A stretch of 64,000 nucleotides of DNA from Neostapfia colusana (taxonomy: Eukaryota > Streptophyta > Magnoliopsida > Poales > Poaceae): assembly GCA_030760725.1 (NCBI GenBank), contig JASWHV010000003.1, forward strand, positions 58,232,517 to 58,296,516. The letters run 5' to 3'. The notes below the pieces were generated by a model that was not told the DNA's origin, ran no database searches, and was given only the letters and a program-made list of their open reading frames with translations. The position numbers were made by a program, and so were the translations under genes. Below, one piece after another: positions 20,610 to 31,997 of the stretch; the first letter of the stretch is position 1; every line of letters begins with the position of its first letter.

Positions 20610-21240
20610 CTAAAGTCCGGACTAGTCCGGTCCCAACCCCGGACTAGTCCGATCTTGAGGGACCACTCACGTCACGGCTTACCAAATAAAGTTTTAGTGA
20701 CCGTTGAATTCAAACGGTCATGAAACCCCGGACTAGTCCGGCCAAGAGCGGACTAGTCCAGCCAAGAGCGGACTAGTCCGATCTCAGTCAGGAACCTTTG
20801 TTCCGTATGAGAACGGACTAGTCTGGTAAGGGCGGACTAGTCCGGTCCAAAGGGCGGACTAGTCCGGTATTACCAGACTTAGTCTAAAAGACTCTCTCAA
20901 CTGGAGCTGCGGACTAGTCCAGCCAACCTCGGACTAGTCCGAGCTCACACAGGAACCTTTGTTCCGTCCTATTTCGGACTAGTCCGGCCTGTGGAGCGGA
21001 CTAGTCCGATGACACCCAGAGACTTCTTCTCCGGACCTAAACGGCTTAGTCCGCTTAGCGGACTAGTCCGGCCTTCTGAGACTTAGTCTCATAACGGCTC
21101 AGACTCACACAACAACGGACTAGTCCGGCCTTTAACGGACTAGTCCGAACTGACTCAGAGACTCTTTATCCGGTCTAAAGCGGATTAGTCCGGTTATGAA
21201 CGGACTAGTCCGGCCATTTGTATGGACAAGTCCGGTCTTC
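20610..21240. repeat. CGGACTAGTCCG palindrome array (element B, 5' LTR)
   Basis: Same array as at 10155-10790 but with different unit numbers. One extra unit lies near 20750 and one near 20850. One unit is missing near 20975 and one near 21070, relative to the 3' LTR. Confidence 0.88.
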
Positions 21241-21547
21241 CCTTTTCTTCATATCTATGACTACCTCATCTCATGATTCTAATGTTCTATCCTTCGTTTG
21301 AGCTCTCTAGTGATTCTCAAGCACTCTAAAAGAGAAGACCCTACACATAACTAGAAAAATGTGAAGATTAATGGAAAATGCTATTTTCAACTCTTCCAAG
21401 TCTTCTTCTTTTCCTTTTGATTCTTGAGAGACTCCATATCCATTTCTTTGATAAACACCTGTGCTCATACTCAGTAGAAACTTATTAGCATCTTAATTGT
21501 CGTCATCAATCAACCAAAACCACGGGGATTATCTAGATGCACTTTCA

Positions 21548-22257
21548 CTTTGTCCGGGTGAGAACGGACAAGTCTAGAGGATCCAGACTAGTCCAGCCAC
21601 ATAGGCGGACAAGTCCGGTCCACCATGACTTAGCTGTGGGATCTCTCATCTCACAATCATATGGACTAGTCCGCCTCAAAACGGACTAGCTCAAACTCAC
21701 ACATGAACTCTTGATCCGTGTGAAAACGGACAAGTCTAGCTTGCCCTGACTAGTCTGGCCACTGAGGCGGACAAGTCCGGTCTACCAGGACTTAGTCCCA
21801 AAAAACTCTTTTCAACAGAGAAATGGACTAATCCGTCCCAAAACGGACAAGTCCGAACTCAGTCAGGAACTCTTAGTCCACCCCAAAATGGACTAAGCTG
21901 TGGGGCTTCCGGACTAGTTCGGCCTCTGGCCTAGACAAGTCCGGCCTGTCCAACTTTACTTCTCTACCACTCTCCACTAAGGATTTGACACTTCTAACGC
22001 TTTGAACTCTCTTCTATGATATCAATGCACTTGACACACATACTCTCACTTTTACACGGCTAGCCTACTAAAGACTCAAGTGAAACCTAATTTCTACTCT
22101 TGGAGTCTTCGACGCCGTGCTTCATCATTTTCCTTTTTGAGAGTTTAGGTGTCCGCCTTGGAAATGTCATGTGCTTATGATCATCTCAGCTCATTAGTCT
22201 CTTAATTTGTCGTTATCAATCATCCAAAACCCACGGGGATACCTAGGTGCACTTACA
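21548..22257 (-). repeat. LTR start of element D
   Basis: On the minus strand it begins TGTAAGTGCACCTAGGTATC at 22257, a Sirevirus-type LTR start, and contains many CGGACAAGTCCG/CGGACTAGTC palindromes at 21550-21945. At 21548 it is interrupted by element B. The remainder is not found on B's other side. Confidence 0.75.
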
Positions 22258-22881
22258 ATAGAAGACTTGGATACCAAGGTCCTCACAGTATTCTTGGAAT
22301 GCTGCACTGGTGAGCTGGGTCCTGTTGTCAGTGATGATCCTGTTCGGGACCCTGAACCTGCAGATGATTGACTTGATGAATTTTACTGTGGACCGGTACC
22401 CTCTGACGGCTCTGGGGAATGGCCCCAGGATGTCCAGCCCCCATACTGCGAATGGCCATGAGGGTGGGATCATCTACAGCATCTGTGCCGGTATGTGGAT
22501 CTGCTTGGCGTGGAGCTAGCACGTCTTGCATCTCTTGACCAGCTCGACGGCATCCAGAAGAGCTGTCGGCCAGTAGAAGCCATGCCGGAAGGTTTTACCG
22601 ACCAGCATGCGGGACAAAGCATGGTTGCCGCACTCGCCTCCATGGATATCTGTGAGCAGGTCGCAGCCGTCCTCCCGGGTTATGCACCGCAATAGAACGT
22701 TGTTGGTGCCACACCAGTAGAGATCCCCATCTACTGGTGTGTATATCTTAGCCATACGAATGATCCATTCAGCGGATACATGTTCATCGGGAAGGATATT
22801 GTCTTTCAAGTAGGCCCGGACCTCCGTGATACATGCATCGGATCCTACTTGAGCTCTTGGATCTTGGGCGCCGGGTTGCAC
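22258..22881 (-). pseudogene. Gypsy integrase (partial), element E
   Basis: Catalyses insertion of element cDNA. The first frame (22881-22516) carries the H2C2 zinc-binding part (HGGECGNH ... VKRCKTC, at about residues 80-121). The integrase core starts in another frame at about 22473 (WGLDILGPFP, first catalytic Asp; IITDNRTQLTS, second Asp, where DNGTQF is usual). The region is cut at 22257 by element D before the catalytic glutamate. There is at least one frameshift between the two parts. Confidence 0.8.
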
Positions 22882-22989
22882 AGAGTCCCTGATGACACAT
22901 ACGATCCTTGGCGGGCGCCATGGTTGCAGGGCCGCTGGGACTGCCAGGTTCGAGGTGCTGGACTCGCTCCCTTCGCCTGGTTCAGCAGG

Positions 22990-24092
22990 TCAGTCTGTTG
23001 GACGCATCAGCTTCCTTTCAAACACGCCTTCGGGGACCGGGGCCCATGTAGAGGCTTTCGTTGAAAGGTCGTCTGCCACCGCATTGTTGGCGCGGGGGAT
23101 ATGGCGCAACTTCAAGGCATGGAACTCCTTCTCCATCTTTTGCACATGGATAAGATAGGCATCTAGCTGAGGATCATTACAGGAACACTCACGCTTGACT
23201 TGCTTGCTGACAAGTTGGGAGTCTCCTTTGACTAGCATCTGCCGCACGCCCAAAGACAGGGCAGTACTCATCCCAAATATGAGGGCTTTGTACTCCGCAA
23301 TGTTATTTGTAGCCTTGAATTCTAGGTGCACCATGTACTTGAACTGCTCTCCCGCTGGCGAGATGAGCAGGACCCCGCTCTAGCTCCTTGCTTGCACGAG
23401 AAGCCGTCAAAGTAGAGTGTCCAATGGGGTCCGGTGAGCACCGGAGGTCTAGGCTCCGGGTCACCGTCGTCTTGATCCCCTAGGTGGCATGGAGACGGGG
23501 TCCATTCCGCCACAAAGTCCGCCAGCGCCTGGCTTGTGACAGCGTGGCACGGTAAGAAGTCGAGGTCGAACTCCGCCAGCTCGGCTGCCCACTTTGCTAT
23601 GTTCCCCATTGCGTTGGGGCTATGGAGCACTGTCTTCAGTGGGTAGGTCGTTACCACCATGACCTTGTGAGCTTGGAAGTAGTGGTGGAGCTTCCTTGAC
23701 GCGATCAGCACTGCGTAGAGCAGCTTGTGGACCTCTGAATACCGTGTCTTGGCATCGTGGAGGACTTCGCTGATGTAGTAGACCAGTCGCTGAGTGGTCC
23801 GGACCCTCCTGGAGGAGTCCGGAACATCTTCTTCTATTGGCAGGAGGTCTGCAGCTCCATGGTCTTGGGGTCCGGCCTCCAGGAGCTGGGACCCGTGAGC
23901 ATCCTGGACCGGAGTTACGCCAAGCTCTCCTGCGAGGCACGGGCCTGGAGACTCATGACCAGCAGTAGGTTCTTTGCTTGATGTTTGCAGCTGCTCGAGT
24001 TCTGGCCGCTCAGCGACCAGGACCATGCTAACGACTTGTTCCTTTGCGGAAGTGTAGAGCAGCAGGTTCTCACCTTGCTCTGGAGCGACCAT
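22990..24092 (-). pseudogene. RNase H region with second plant-type RNase H, element E
   Basis: Follows the RT after a small frameshift. The first half (24092-23400) has the RT-linked RNase H end (RRVRTTQRLVYYISEVL, EVHKLLYA, KWAAELAEFDLDF, ALADFVAEW). The second half begins TLYFDGFSCKQGARAG, the start of an archaeal/plant-type RNase H. It shifts frame near 23390 and continues in a second frame as HLEFKATNNIAEYKALIFG and the end KLRHIPRANNAVADDLS. The double RNase H is the hallmark of Tat-lineage Gypsy elements. Not functional as it stands. Confidence 0.82.
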
Positions 24093-24094
24093 GA

Positions 24095-25039
24095 TCAGTA
24101 GCGAAGTGAGTACTGCTTCAACTCTTGGAACGCCTTGTCGGCTTCTTCAGTCCAGACAAAGGGTTCAGACTTCCGCAGAAGCTTAAAGAACGGGAGAGCA
24201 CGCTCTGCTAGTCGGGAGATGAACCGACTGAGAGCGGCCAGGCATCCCGTAAGCTTCTGGACGTCCTTGACTCGGGCGGGAGGGCCCATCATCTCTACAA
24301 CCTTGATCTTATCGGGGTTACCCTCAATTCCCCGGTGCAAGACCAAGAAACTCAGGAGCTTCCCAGCAGAAACCCGGAATACACACTTATCTGGGTTTAA
24401 TATGGTCCGATTTGTGCGTAGCTTGTCGAAGACTAAGGCTAAGTTGTCTAACAGAGATGTATGTGACTTGACCTTCACAACGATGTCATCGACGTACACC
24501 TCCACTAAGTCCCTTATTAGGTCCCCGAATGTCTTATGCATGGCACACACAAAGGTAGGCAAGGCATTTTTAAGGCCATAAGGCATAGAGACATAACAAT
24601 AAAGGCCGTCTACTGTTATAAAAGCAGTGTGCTCTTCATCTTCTCTAGACATGGGTATTTGGTGAAAACCGGAGTAAGCATCTAGGAAGCACAGTAGATC
24701 ACAGCTAGAAGTTGAATCTACAATTTGATCTATTCGTGGGAGGGGGAAATGGTCCTTAGGGCATGCCTTATTTAGGCTGGTGTAGTCGATGCACATCCGA
24801 AGCTTCCCGCCAGCCTTGGGTACTACGACGGGGTTGGCCAGCCATATTGGGTGGTGGACTTCTCGGATGAAGCCGACATCGAGAACCTTATTGATTTCTT
24901 CACGGATGAAGTTATGCCGCTCGACGGACTGCTTCCGAGGCTTCTGCATCACCGGCTTGGCGTCGGGGTGGATCTTCATATGGTTCTCGATCACCTCTCT
25001 GAGGATCCCGGGCATTTGCGATGGTTGCCAAGCAAACAC
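24095..25039 (-). pseudogene. Gypsy reverse transcriptase, element E
   Basis: About 314 residues: FAWQPSQMPGI at the N-terminus, fingers and palm with GKLRMCIDYTSLNKACPKD and PLPRIDQIVDST, the catalytic YVDDIVVK at about residue 183, and the thumb segment VQKLTGCLAALSRFIS. All catalytic aspartates are present. It is in the same frame as the protease segment and separated from it by one TAG at 25079-25081. It ends in a frameshift before RNase H. Confidence 0.88.
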
Positions 25040-25078
25040 ATCGATGTTAGCCCGGAGGAAGGTGATGAGCGCAAGTTC

Positions 25079-26077
25079 CTATTTGCTGCCCAAGTTCCCC
25101 GCAATGCCGGTGGTCTGGATAGCATCCTCAATGATTTGGACGACCTTGACCGGGACCTCCTCCACTCCCGAAGGCTGAATGCGGGGCGCACAGGATGAGC
25201 TACGTTGTCGTATGCTGGGTGGCTCCTTGCTTGTCCCAGCACTCCCGGAGGCCTCCACCTTTGAAGCTGCCAGCGTCCGGAGCTTCTCCAGCGCTGCGAC
25301 TCCAGCGGTAAGGTCTGCTCGGACCCTGAGGACTCCACTCGGGGTCGGCATATCCAGAGCCAGGTAGCCGTAATGAGCTACGGCCATGAACTGGTACAAC
25401 GCCGGCCTTCCAAGGGTGGCGTTGAAGGGGAGGTTGACCTCCACCACGTTGAAGATGACGGTCTCGATGCGGTAGTTTTCAAGTGTCCCGAATGTCACCA
25501 GGAAGCAGATGGTACCGTGTGGAAGAATGGACCTCAGGCCCACTCCAGAGAATGGGCGCGACAGGGCCAGCTTTTCCATCGGGATCTGCAGCTTCTGGAA
25601 GGGTGCAAGACTGATGAGGTTGAGGCCCGCTCCTCCATCAACCAGCATGTGGTAGATCTTCACGTTAGCTATGGTCGGGGAGACGATGAGCGGCAGCTGC
25701 CCGGCTCCCACCAAGTTCTTAGGGCAGTTGGAGGCGGTGAAACTGATCTCCGTCTCCATCCACTTGTGGTAGGGAGCCAGCTTGGGGGAGGGCGCAACTG
25801 CCATGACCTCCCGTCGGAGGGTCTTGACGTCCCGTTGGGAAGTGATGTCCCATGACCCCCTGTACATCACATGGAGTGTCTTCCGATGCTCATCCAGGAT
25901 GTGGCCGGAGTCGTAGCCCTCTCCTTGGACATAGACGACCATCAACGCCCGCTTGGTGTCTTGGTACTCCATCTCCTGGTCGTTGCTGACCTTCAGGTCA
26001 GCGTTTTGCTTGTCCTTCTGCTGGCGGAAGGGTGCGCCATCCTGGCACTGCTGTCGGAGCTCTTGGAAGCGCTCCAC
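25079..26077 (-). pseudogene. Gag C-terminus and aspartic protease, element E
   Basis: Residues 1-60 are the end of Gag (ELRQQCQDGAPF...). The protease follows, with the active-site region MLVDGGAGLNLIS at about residue 145 (DGG in place of the usual DSG/DTG, common in Tat elements) and LGRPALYQFMAVAHYGY near 220. The frame ends NLGSK then TAG, and continues in the same frame into the RT. The identical TAG occurs in element F on the other strand. Confidence 0.85.
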
Positions 26078-26169
26078 CAGCTTCTGGATTTCCCGGCACT
26101 CGCTGACGCTGTGCCATTTGGAGTTGTGGACCGGTACCGCTGGTTGCCATCATCGCTGTCAGACGGCTG

Positions 26170-26592
26170 TCAAGGACGCTTGTCCGTGCATGGCCCCCGG
26201 CCCCCTGTAGCTGCTAGCAAGTTGAGTGCAGCGACGACCAGGTGGTTGACGTCGTTGCGCCACTGCTCAGCAGCAGACGGGGAAGCTCCCGGGCTCGGGG
26301 GGGGGGGGTTGCGAACGAGCACGTGGGATGCTAGCAGCGCGCTCTCTAGGCTGGCTTCTGTCGGTGCTTGCGACGCCGTCACAACCAAAGGCTGCCAGGA
26401 GGCAACGGGCACCGTCGCTGTAGGGACTGCACCGGCGCTGACGGTCCCGCTTTGGGACCAGAGGACACTTCTTGCTCTCTCTACCGCTGGCGGCGCGAGG
26501 GGCGGGAAGTACCTCTGACAGATTGGATGTTCACCATTGTGGGCTTCACGAACAGCTTCAAGAACCAAAAGGCCCCCTACCTGGCATGCCAA
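26170..26592 (-). pseudogene. Shortened Gag N-terminus, element E
   Basis: About 140 codons downstream of the primer-site region. It has an Ala/Pro/Ser-rich N-terminus, then EQWRNDVNHLVVAALNLLAA, then TDKRP and a stop. A fragment of a relative (63162-64000) carries the usual Retrotrans_gag capsid domain directly before the equivalent TDKRP. Here that whole domain is missing. Element F has the same gap. The true start codon is uncertain because the first ~50 residues are in a different frame from F. Confidence 0.65.
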
Positions 26593-26593
26593 A
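26578..26593 (-). other. Probable primer-binding site, element E
   Basis: Minus strand TTTGGCATGCCAGGTAGGGG follows the LTR end TTTGACA. Element F has TTTGGCGCGCCAGGTAGGGG in the same place, a common start of Tat-type internal regions. I do not assign the tRNA. Confidence 0.6.
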
Positions 26594-27299
26594 TGTCAAA
26601 GTGTTTCCCTGCGACACTTCCCCCGGTCTGCCTGAGCAGCCCATGAAGGTTCTTTTTTCAGAGGGGCTAGATGATCTCGAAGATCTAAGCGCGATGGTGA
26701 GGATGGACACGAGGATTTATGTGGTTCGGGCCGCCGGAGCATAATACCCTACGTCCATGGGAGTGATTGTTGTATTGCTTGCATGTGTGTGAGAGCGTGA
26801 AAGAGTGTGCTGGCTGGGCTGCAAACTTGCAAACCCCTTTGCCCGGAGGCTGCCCCAATCCTTTTATAACACAAGGTCGGAGCAGTTACAATGTGGCCCG
26901 TGGCCCGACAGGTGGCCCCGCAGCTATATGTACCCTATACATGAGCTAGGGTATTTACAGCTACATGTAACGTCGTTGTCGGAGGAGTTAAGGCACACCG
27001 CTTGATATGCCGGGCACCTCTGACCGGGTAGCCGGTGATGATGAAGTCCCCGTCTTGTCGTTGCGTCTCCTCGCTCTGCTGTGCTGCTCTGTGCCGTTGG
27101 GCGGCACTGTGCCGCCATCACGTCTCGCCGCCCTGTCTTTCACCGTAATGGTGGACAGACAAAGGACGGAGGCGTGCACCGTGTGCCATGCTTCTAGGGA
27201 AGGCGCGAACCTTGAATGCTCGGTCTAACAGCACACCTTCCTCCTTATTTTCTGGCTATCTGCCCATTTCTTGTCGACGTGTGTCTGGGTGGCTAGCCC

Positions 27300-27760
27300 C
27301 CGGGCACGTGTCGCCACCGGAGCAGTATTGTGGGGTAGCGAGGGATCCTGGAGTCGTTGGACACATGGCAGCACTGGAGCCCTCCCATGCTGAAGGTTGT
27401 AGGACACGTGAAACCTCTGGAGCTCTCCCTCGCGGGAAGGGGCGCCTAGAGTCGTTGCCCACGTGGCAGCACTGGAGCCCTCCCATGCTGGAGGTCAGAC
27501 CCGGAGCCGTAGGACATGTGGCGCCTCCGGAGCTTTCTCCATCATGTGGCGTGGCTCGGAGGTTCCAGACACGTGGCAGCACCGGAGCCCTACCTGGCGG
27601 AAGATTGGGCCCGGCACCACTGGACACGTTGCAGCTCCGGAGCCACCCTCGGCCGGTAGTCAGGCTCAGAGGCTGAAGACACGTGGCAGCCTCGGAGCCC
27701 TCCTTTGCAGGTGGTCGGACCCGAGGGCTAGGGCACGAGCCTTCTCTTGAGTGCTCCCTA
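27300..27760. repeat. Short tandem-like repeats in U3 of element E LTR
   Basis: Units reading ACACGTGGCAGCACCGGAGC, spaced about 60-70 bp, alternate with GAGCCCTCCCATGCTGGAGG. The same repeat occurs in LTR F (54780-55120) and LTR H (59010-59340). It carries G-box-like CACGTG cores. Confidence 0.75.
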
Positions 27761-27837
27761 GCTGGCGGTTGGCCCCAGCCTACAGGCTGAGTCCCTGTCT
27801 TCTACATATGTGCTGGCGTATATCTTCTTTTGCTCAT

Positions 27838-27842
27838 ACACG
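27838..27842. repeat. Target-site duplication of element G, left copy (ACACG)
   Basis: ACACG lies directly before TGACACGACC, the left end of G. The identical pentamer is at 43359-43363 directly after CCCTTACA. Without G and one copy, the LTR of element E reads through as in its relatives. Confidence 0.93.
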
Positions 27843-30800
27843 TGACACGACCCCAAGGTCCTGACGAGCCAGGATCACGCTGAGGGGTGCTGCGTTGCGC
27901 AGCACCGGATAACACACGTCAAAGGTACAAAGCGGAAGCGAAATTTTATTACATAAACAAGTTTATGAACATGTTTACATCAAAATAAGTCTAGTCTACA
28001 CTCACGGGCGTAGACTACGCATCAAGTCCACGTTCAGCCCTTGAACGTGTCCTTGCTAGCACACACACACACTAACTCTGCGGCGTGCATGACTCCCACT
28101 CGACGGGGTTCCCCTCCTGGGGTTCCGTCTCCTCTTCGGGAGTCCCTTCCTCATAGAACCCTGCAAAAGCTTCAAACACAAGCAGTGAGCACGGAGGCTC
28201 AGCAAGTCTGACCCGTCTCACCTAAACATGGAACTTCTACATGAGGGGCAATGGGTTACATGAGGTAAAAAAATCATTTGCAAGGACTCGCCTAATTAGT
28301 AGATCCTTATTTTCAGGTTTTAGCAGCAGGTTATGGAGAACCTTACGCTAAGGCACATGAGAGAGCCGCAATCAAACAAGAAACGCATTTCTCTCATGTA
28401 CTTTGCCCAAAGTTGAAAAGAACTTTAGTTACCTCTAAACTACAACAAACCATTAACAAGCAAAGTCCATCTTTCAATCAGCAGCATTTTAACATGTAAC
28501 TAGCCTGTTCTTTCTACGTCACGGTACAGTGAACAAGTGGTACTCACTGACCGCGAGGGACGGCGATTATAATCGATTTACACCTGCAGGGTTACCCGAA
28601 CAACACGTCACGTACGCCCGTACTCGATGTTGCCTACAACAACCATCACGGACGCCGTACGCAACCACCTTTCACCCGTCAGCCAAATATTGAACCGGTC
28701 CCATCGTCCCGAGCAAGAGGTCTTTGCACGCGCATCTCAGTGCCGCCAGCCGATTTACACCTCGAGCTCTCAACCTACCCTCTGAACGACGGGCAATGCC
28801 TCAATACCCATCTACCCGAGTTACATCGGTTTCCCGGTTCCCATATAGCCGGTAGATCTTCGGTACTGTTCTAGCTTGTTCAACAGGCCCGCACACGGCT
28901 CGGTCCTCAATCGACACAAGCGGAGCTACAGCATACAGGCCCCAAAGTCCTGCTGCCCTTACCCTCCGCTTGGTCTCATTTTCTTGCCATATGTTTCATG
29001 TGCTATCACTACCCAAGTCGAGTGCCTCTAGACTATGCTCGCGAGTAGTTCCAACTACTTGACTTGTACCGAATCCTACTCTATCTTAGCAATGCAGTGC
29101 TAATGAGGTTTTGCAATCCTAAACCCAACCCATGGTTTTCTTGGCTATGCAGTTGGGTTTCCAATCAAGACTCTAATGCAAAGAATCACAACAGTATTCA
29201 AAGATGTGCTCAAAACAATAAACATTTGTAAAAAGGTTAATGCAAACCGGAGCTTGCCTTGCTGCTCTTGATCGTAGGCTAGCTGTTCCTCCGGAGTAAC
29301 GAAGTCTAGGACTTCGGGTTCCTCCTCGACCTTAGCGACTACATGATATACAAATATATGTATTAATTTAAATGCATTTGATTGAATTTAAATTTGTGAA
29401 GTCTATAACCCTCACTAGACAGACCCAATGACTGTGAAACTTTTACTGGGGCTTGGTTACAACCTAAACAGAGATTTGGTCAAGTTTTAGTTGCAGCAAA
29501 GCTCATTTGAGCCCTCCACAATTAATTATGTCCTTGACCTTAATTGAAGGCTCTTAGGGTGTTCTAAGAATTTTCATGAAACAAACTATGACTTTCTGAA
29601 AACTAGATTTTCAGGGGATTCTAATGGAGTTGGTCTCACTTAATTTCAAGGTTCCTAGCTAAAGGTATGAGCTAAACAATTTCAGAGAAAATTCTGAAAA
29701 TGTTTCTGAACATTTTCTATTTTCTCTGGAACAGTTCCACTAATCACCATTAGGTGGATCAAATTAGCTCCAATGGGTCTGAAATTTTTATGGTAGTTCA
29801 GGGATATTTTGGTGAACATCCCAGCAAAATTTCAGGATTTTCCTCCAAAGGATTCGCCAGTTAAAATTCTAAACAGTTTAAAATTTGAGGAATTAATTCT
29901 GGAGAATTAATTATTTTCATGAAGTGAAACTTGATTTTCTGGGAAGTGCTCAGAGAGCTGAATCCAGCAAAATTTGGTTCACTTGATTTGGAGCTTTCTA
30001 GCCAAAGTTATGAGGATTTGAAGTTTGGAAGAATTCTGAAAATCGGGGAAAAAGTTTAAACTCTCGGGGGCCCGCGGGGACACGTGTCGAGCGCGGAGGT
30101 GTCCGGCACACCGGAGCTCACAGGGTATTTGCGCGCCAGCACAGCCGATCCCCGGCCAGACCCGATCCCGATTTAAATTCTTCAGCCGCTGACACGTGGG
30201 CCAGCCGGCTTCGTCTTCCTCCCGCCGTTCTCTCGCGCCCGCGCCGCCGACCTCGCCGGAGCAGACTCGGAGCTCGCCGGCTCGCCGCTGCCGGACCTCC
30301 CATGGTCTGAAACTCGCCGCCAGGGGGGTTGTCGAAATCGAGGAACACGTCGGTGGTGTCAGGTCGGGCTGGGGGTGACCGGAAATAGCTCGGCGACGTG
30401 CCGCGGCCTCGGTTGAGGCTCGGCGCCGTCGACCGTGGGTTCTAACCCACCAACACCTCGAACAAACGGTACTATCGCATCAGTGTACCTCTAGGAAGCT
30501 CGACAAGGTGTCAAAAGGGTTCAGGGATGGAGGCTAGTCGGTCGGCACCGTGTGACCGATCGTGCCCGCCATGACCGCCCTCGATTGAGCTCGAAATTCA
30601 TTACTCCTAGACAGTTTCACGCCACGGATGCAGAAAAGAACTTGATTGCCGGCTAGTCCAGCGTCTATGTGCAAGATTTGATGACCTCCGAAAGATCATA
30701 GAGCGAGAATTTAAAGAAACCATACCGGAAGCTCGGTTTACGGTCGCCGGAGCAAAAACTGAGAATTCGCCGGCGAGAGTTTACGGCGTGGCTTGAGCTT

Positions 30801-31928
30801 CAGGTGGAAGCAGCGTGGAGTCCGTGCGCTCCTGTTGCCGCCCTTGCTCGGCCGTGGAAGTGGCTGTAGTGTGCTGCCCACGTGAGACCGATCGCCGTCC
30901 TTCAGCTAAACTGCGGCGGTCGTCGTTGATCACGGGAACAGGGGCCGAAACCCGGTGGTTCAGGCATTGGGAAGGTGGTGCTCGAGCTCAGGATGTTGCC
31001 TGGCAGCTCGGAGAGGCGAGGACACGATTGTTTGCTGTGTTTTCCCGATCGACCGAGAGCTCGGGAAGAAAAGGAATGGCGCCGCCCAGTGTCGCTCACG
31101 GGGATAAGAAGGCACCCGGTCTTCACCCCGTTGAGGCGGTGACGGTCGCGTGGGGGCGCGAGCAGGCCGCCTGAGCGCCAGCGCGCGTAGAGGGGAAGCA
31201 GCTGGTGGCGCCGGTGGCTGCTCGGTGGCACAGCCGACAGCTGCTTGGTGGAATTTCCCACCGAGGCTGTGACTTTGTGTGCAGATTTGGCCTCCTCCTC
31301 TCTATGACATGTGGGTCCCACCCGGGGTTTTAACCTCTGAAATTTACTCCTAATCACTGTTGTAAACAGTGAGCCCCATAATACCCCTGGTGATTCAAAT
31401 TATTCACCCATGAGCCATTTAAATTGATTAGAATTCAAATTGGGTTTGATTTGAATGAATTTCAGCACAAGTTTAGTTTTGAATTCAAATAAAGTTTGAA
31501 TTTGCCCCACTTAGCTCATGTCAAGATCAACTACAAATGGAGTGAAAATTGGGGTGTGAGCTCACAAAAATGTGCTGAGTAAGAATATGCCTCCCACTTT
31601 TAAATTCATGGGATAAAAACAGTTTGAATTTGAATATGGTTTCAAACTGCCCTCTTTCTAACTATACCCAAAATGACCTCAAAAAGGTTTTGAATTTGGG
31701 TGAAACTTGGCATGGACATCCTTAGTAAAGTGTAGGAGTTTTCATATGTCCAGCCCACCTATATCACATGTGGGAAATACCACTTTTGCAATATGTGAGT
31801 TTGTTCTCTAATGAGCATGTTGATGGTGGTTACTTGCTCTTCATTTGTGTTCATCATATTTCCTCAAATGAGGTGTGTGGTGTGGTGATGAACACTTCAA
31901 ATGTGTGTCAAAAACTGAGGCCCTTACA
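27843..31928 (-). repeat. 3' LTR of element G
   Basis: 4086 bp, plus-strand ends TGACACGACCCC and GGCCCTTACA. The sequence is near-identical to 39274-43358. Differences I compared in the first few hundred bases are mostly C/T or G/A transitions. It has a GC-rich block at 30060-31270. Frames there are conserved between the LTRs only because the DNA is, and resemble no protein I know. Confidence 0.93.
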
Positions 31929-31941
31929 TTCCTCCCCCCTT
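31929..31941 (-). other. Polypurine tract (element G)
   Basis: Minus strand AAGGGGGGAGGAA directly before the 3' LTR start TGTAAGGGCC. Confidence 0.88.
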
Positions 31942-31997
31942 AAAAGAATCTCGTCCCGAGATTATAAGGTGAAAATGAGAGAGAGGACGGTGGAAAA

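Larger units (their letters stand above)
9939..21547 (-). mobile_element. Sirevirus-type Copia retrotransposon B
   Basis: On the minus strand: 5' LTR (21547-19836), initiator-Met primer site, gag with a frameshift and a stop, pol with a frameshift, a spacer, ORF3 with a frameshift, polypurine tract, and a truncated 3' LTR (11094-9939). It is inserted in the LTR of element D. The missing 3' LTR end prevents a check of the target duplication. With broken gag, pol and ORF3 the element is not autonomous. Confidence 0.88.
19836..21547 (-). repeat. 5' LTR of element B
   Basis: On the minus strand it starts TGAAAGTGCATCTAGATAAT at 21547 and ends GGCAACTTTCA at 19836, 1712 bp. The ends are inverted repeats (TGAAAGT/ACTTTCA). 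The palindrome array occupies 20610-21240 and is followed by the TATA box. Confidence 0.92.
8450..22257 (-). mobile_element. Sirevirus-type Copia remnant D, discontinuous
   Basis: I join four pieces by order and family. The LTR start is at 22257-21548, interrupted by element B. A pol tail lies at 9938-9762. A spacer with leader and intron lies at 9761-8824. The start of ORF3 lies at 8823-8450, interrupted by element A. All are on the minus strand and share CGGACTTGTCCG/CGGACTAGTCCG palindromes. The rest of D's LTR, its gag and most of pol are missing, apparently lost in a deletion that also removed the end of B's 3' LTR. D interrupts the integrase of element E at 22257/22258. The grouping is inference. 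The alternative is two different Sireviruses joined by the deletion. Confidence 0.6.
26594..27842 (-). repeat. 5' LTR of element E, main part
   Basis: It begins (plus strand) TGTCAAAGTGTTTC and runs to the insertion of G at 27842. The remaining 30 bp are at 43364-43393 and end GGTACCGACA. Total length is about 1279 bp. A TATA box lies at 26861-26870 (minus strand GTTATAAAAGG). The U3 part (27300-27760) holds 60-70-bp repeats around CACGTGGCAGC.CCGGAGCCC. Confidence 0.85.

Noticed and set aside
25373..26518. Plus-strand frames of 160 and 215 codons
   Set aside because: They are antisense shadows of the protease and gag segments of element E, whose minus-strand motifs are clear. The same applies to 56573-57460 opposite element F.
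30815..31357. Frames of 119 and 151 codons conserved at two places (also 42245-42787)
   Set aside because: They lie in the duplicated LTR of element G, overlap on opposite strands and have no recognisable domain. Conservation is explained by LTR identity.
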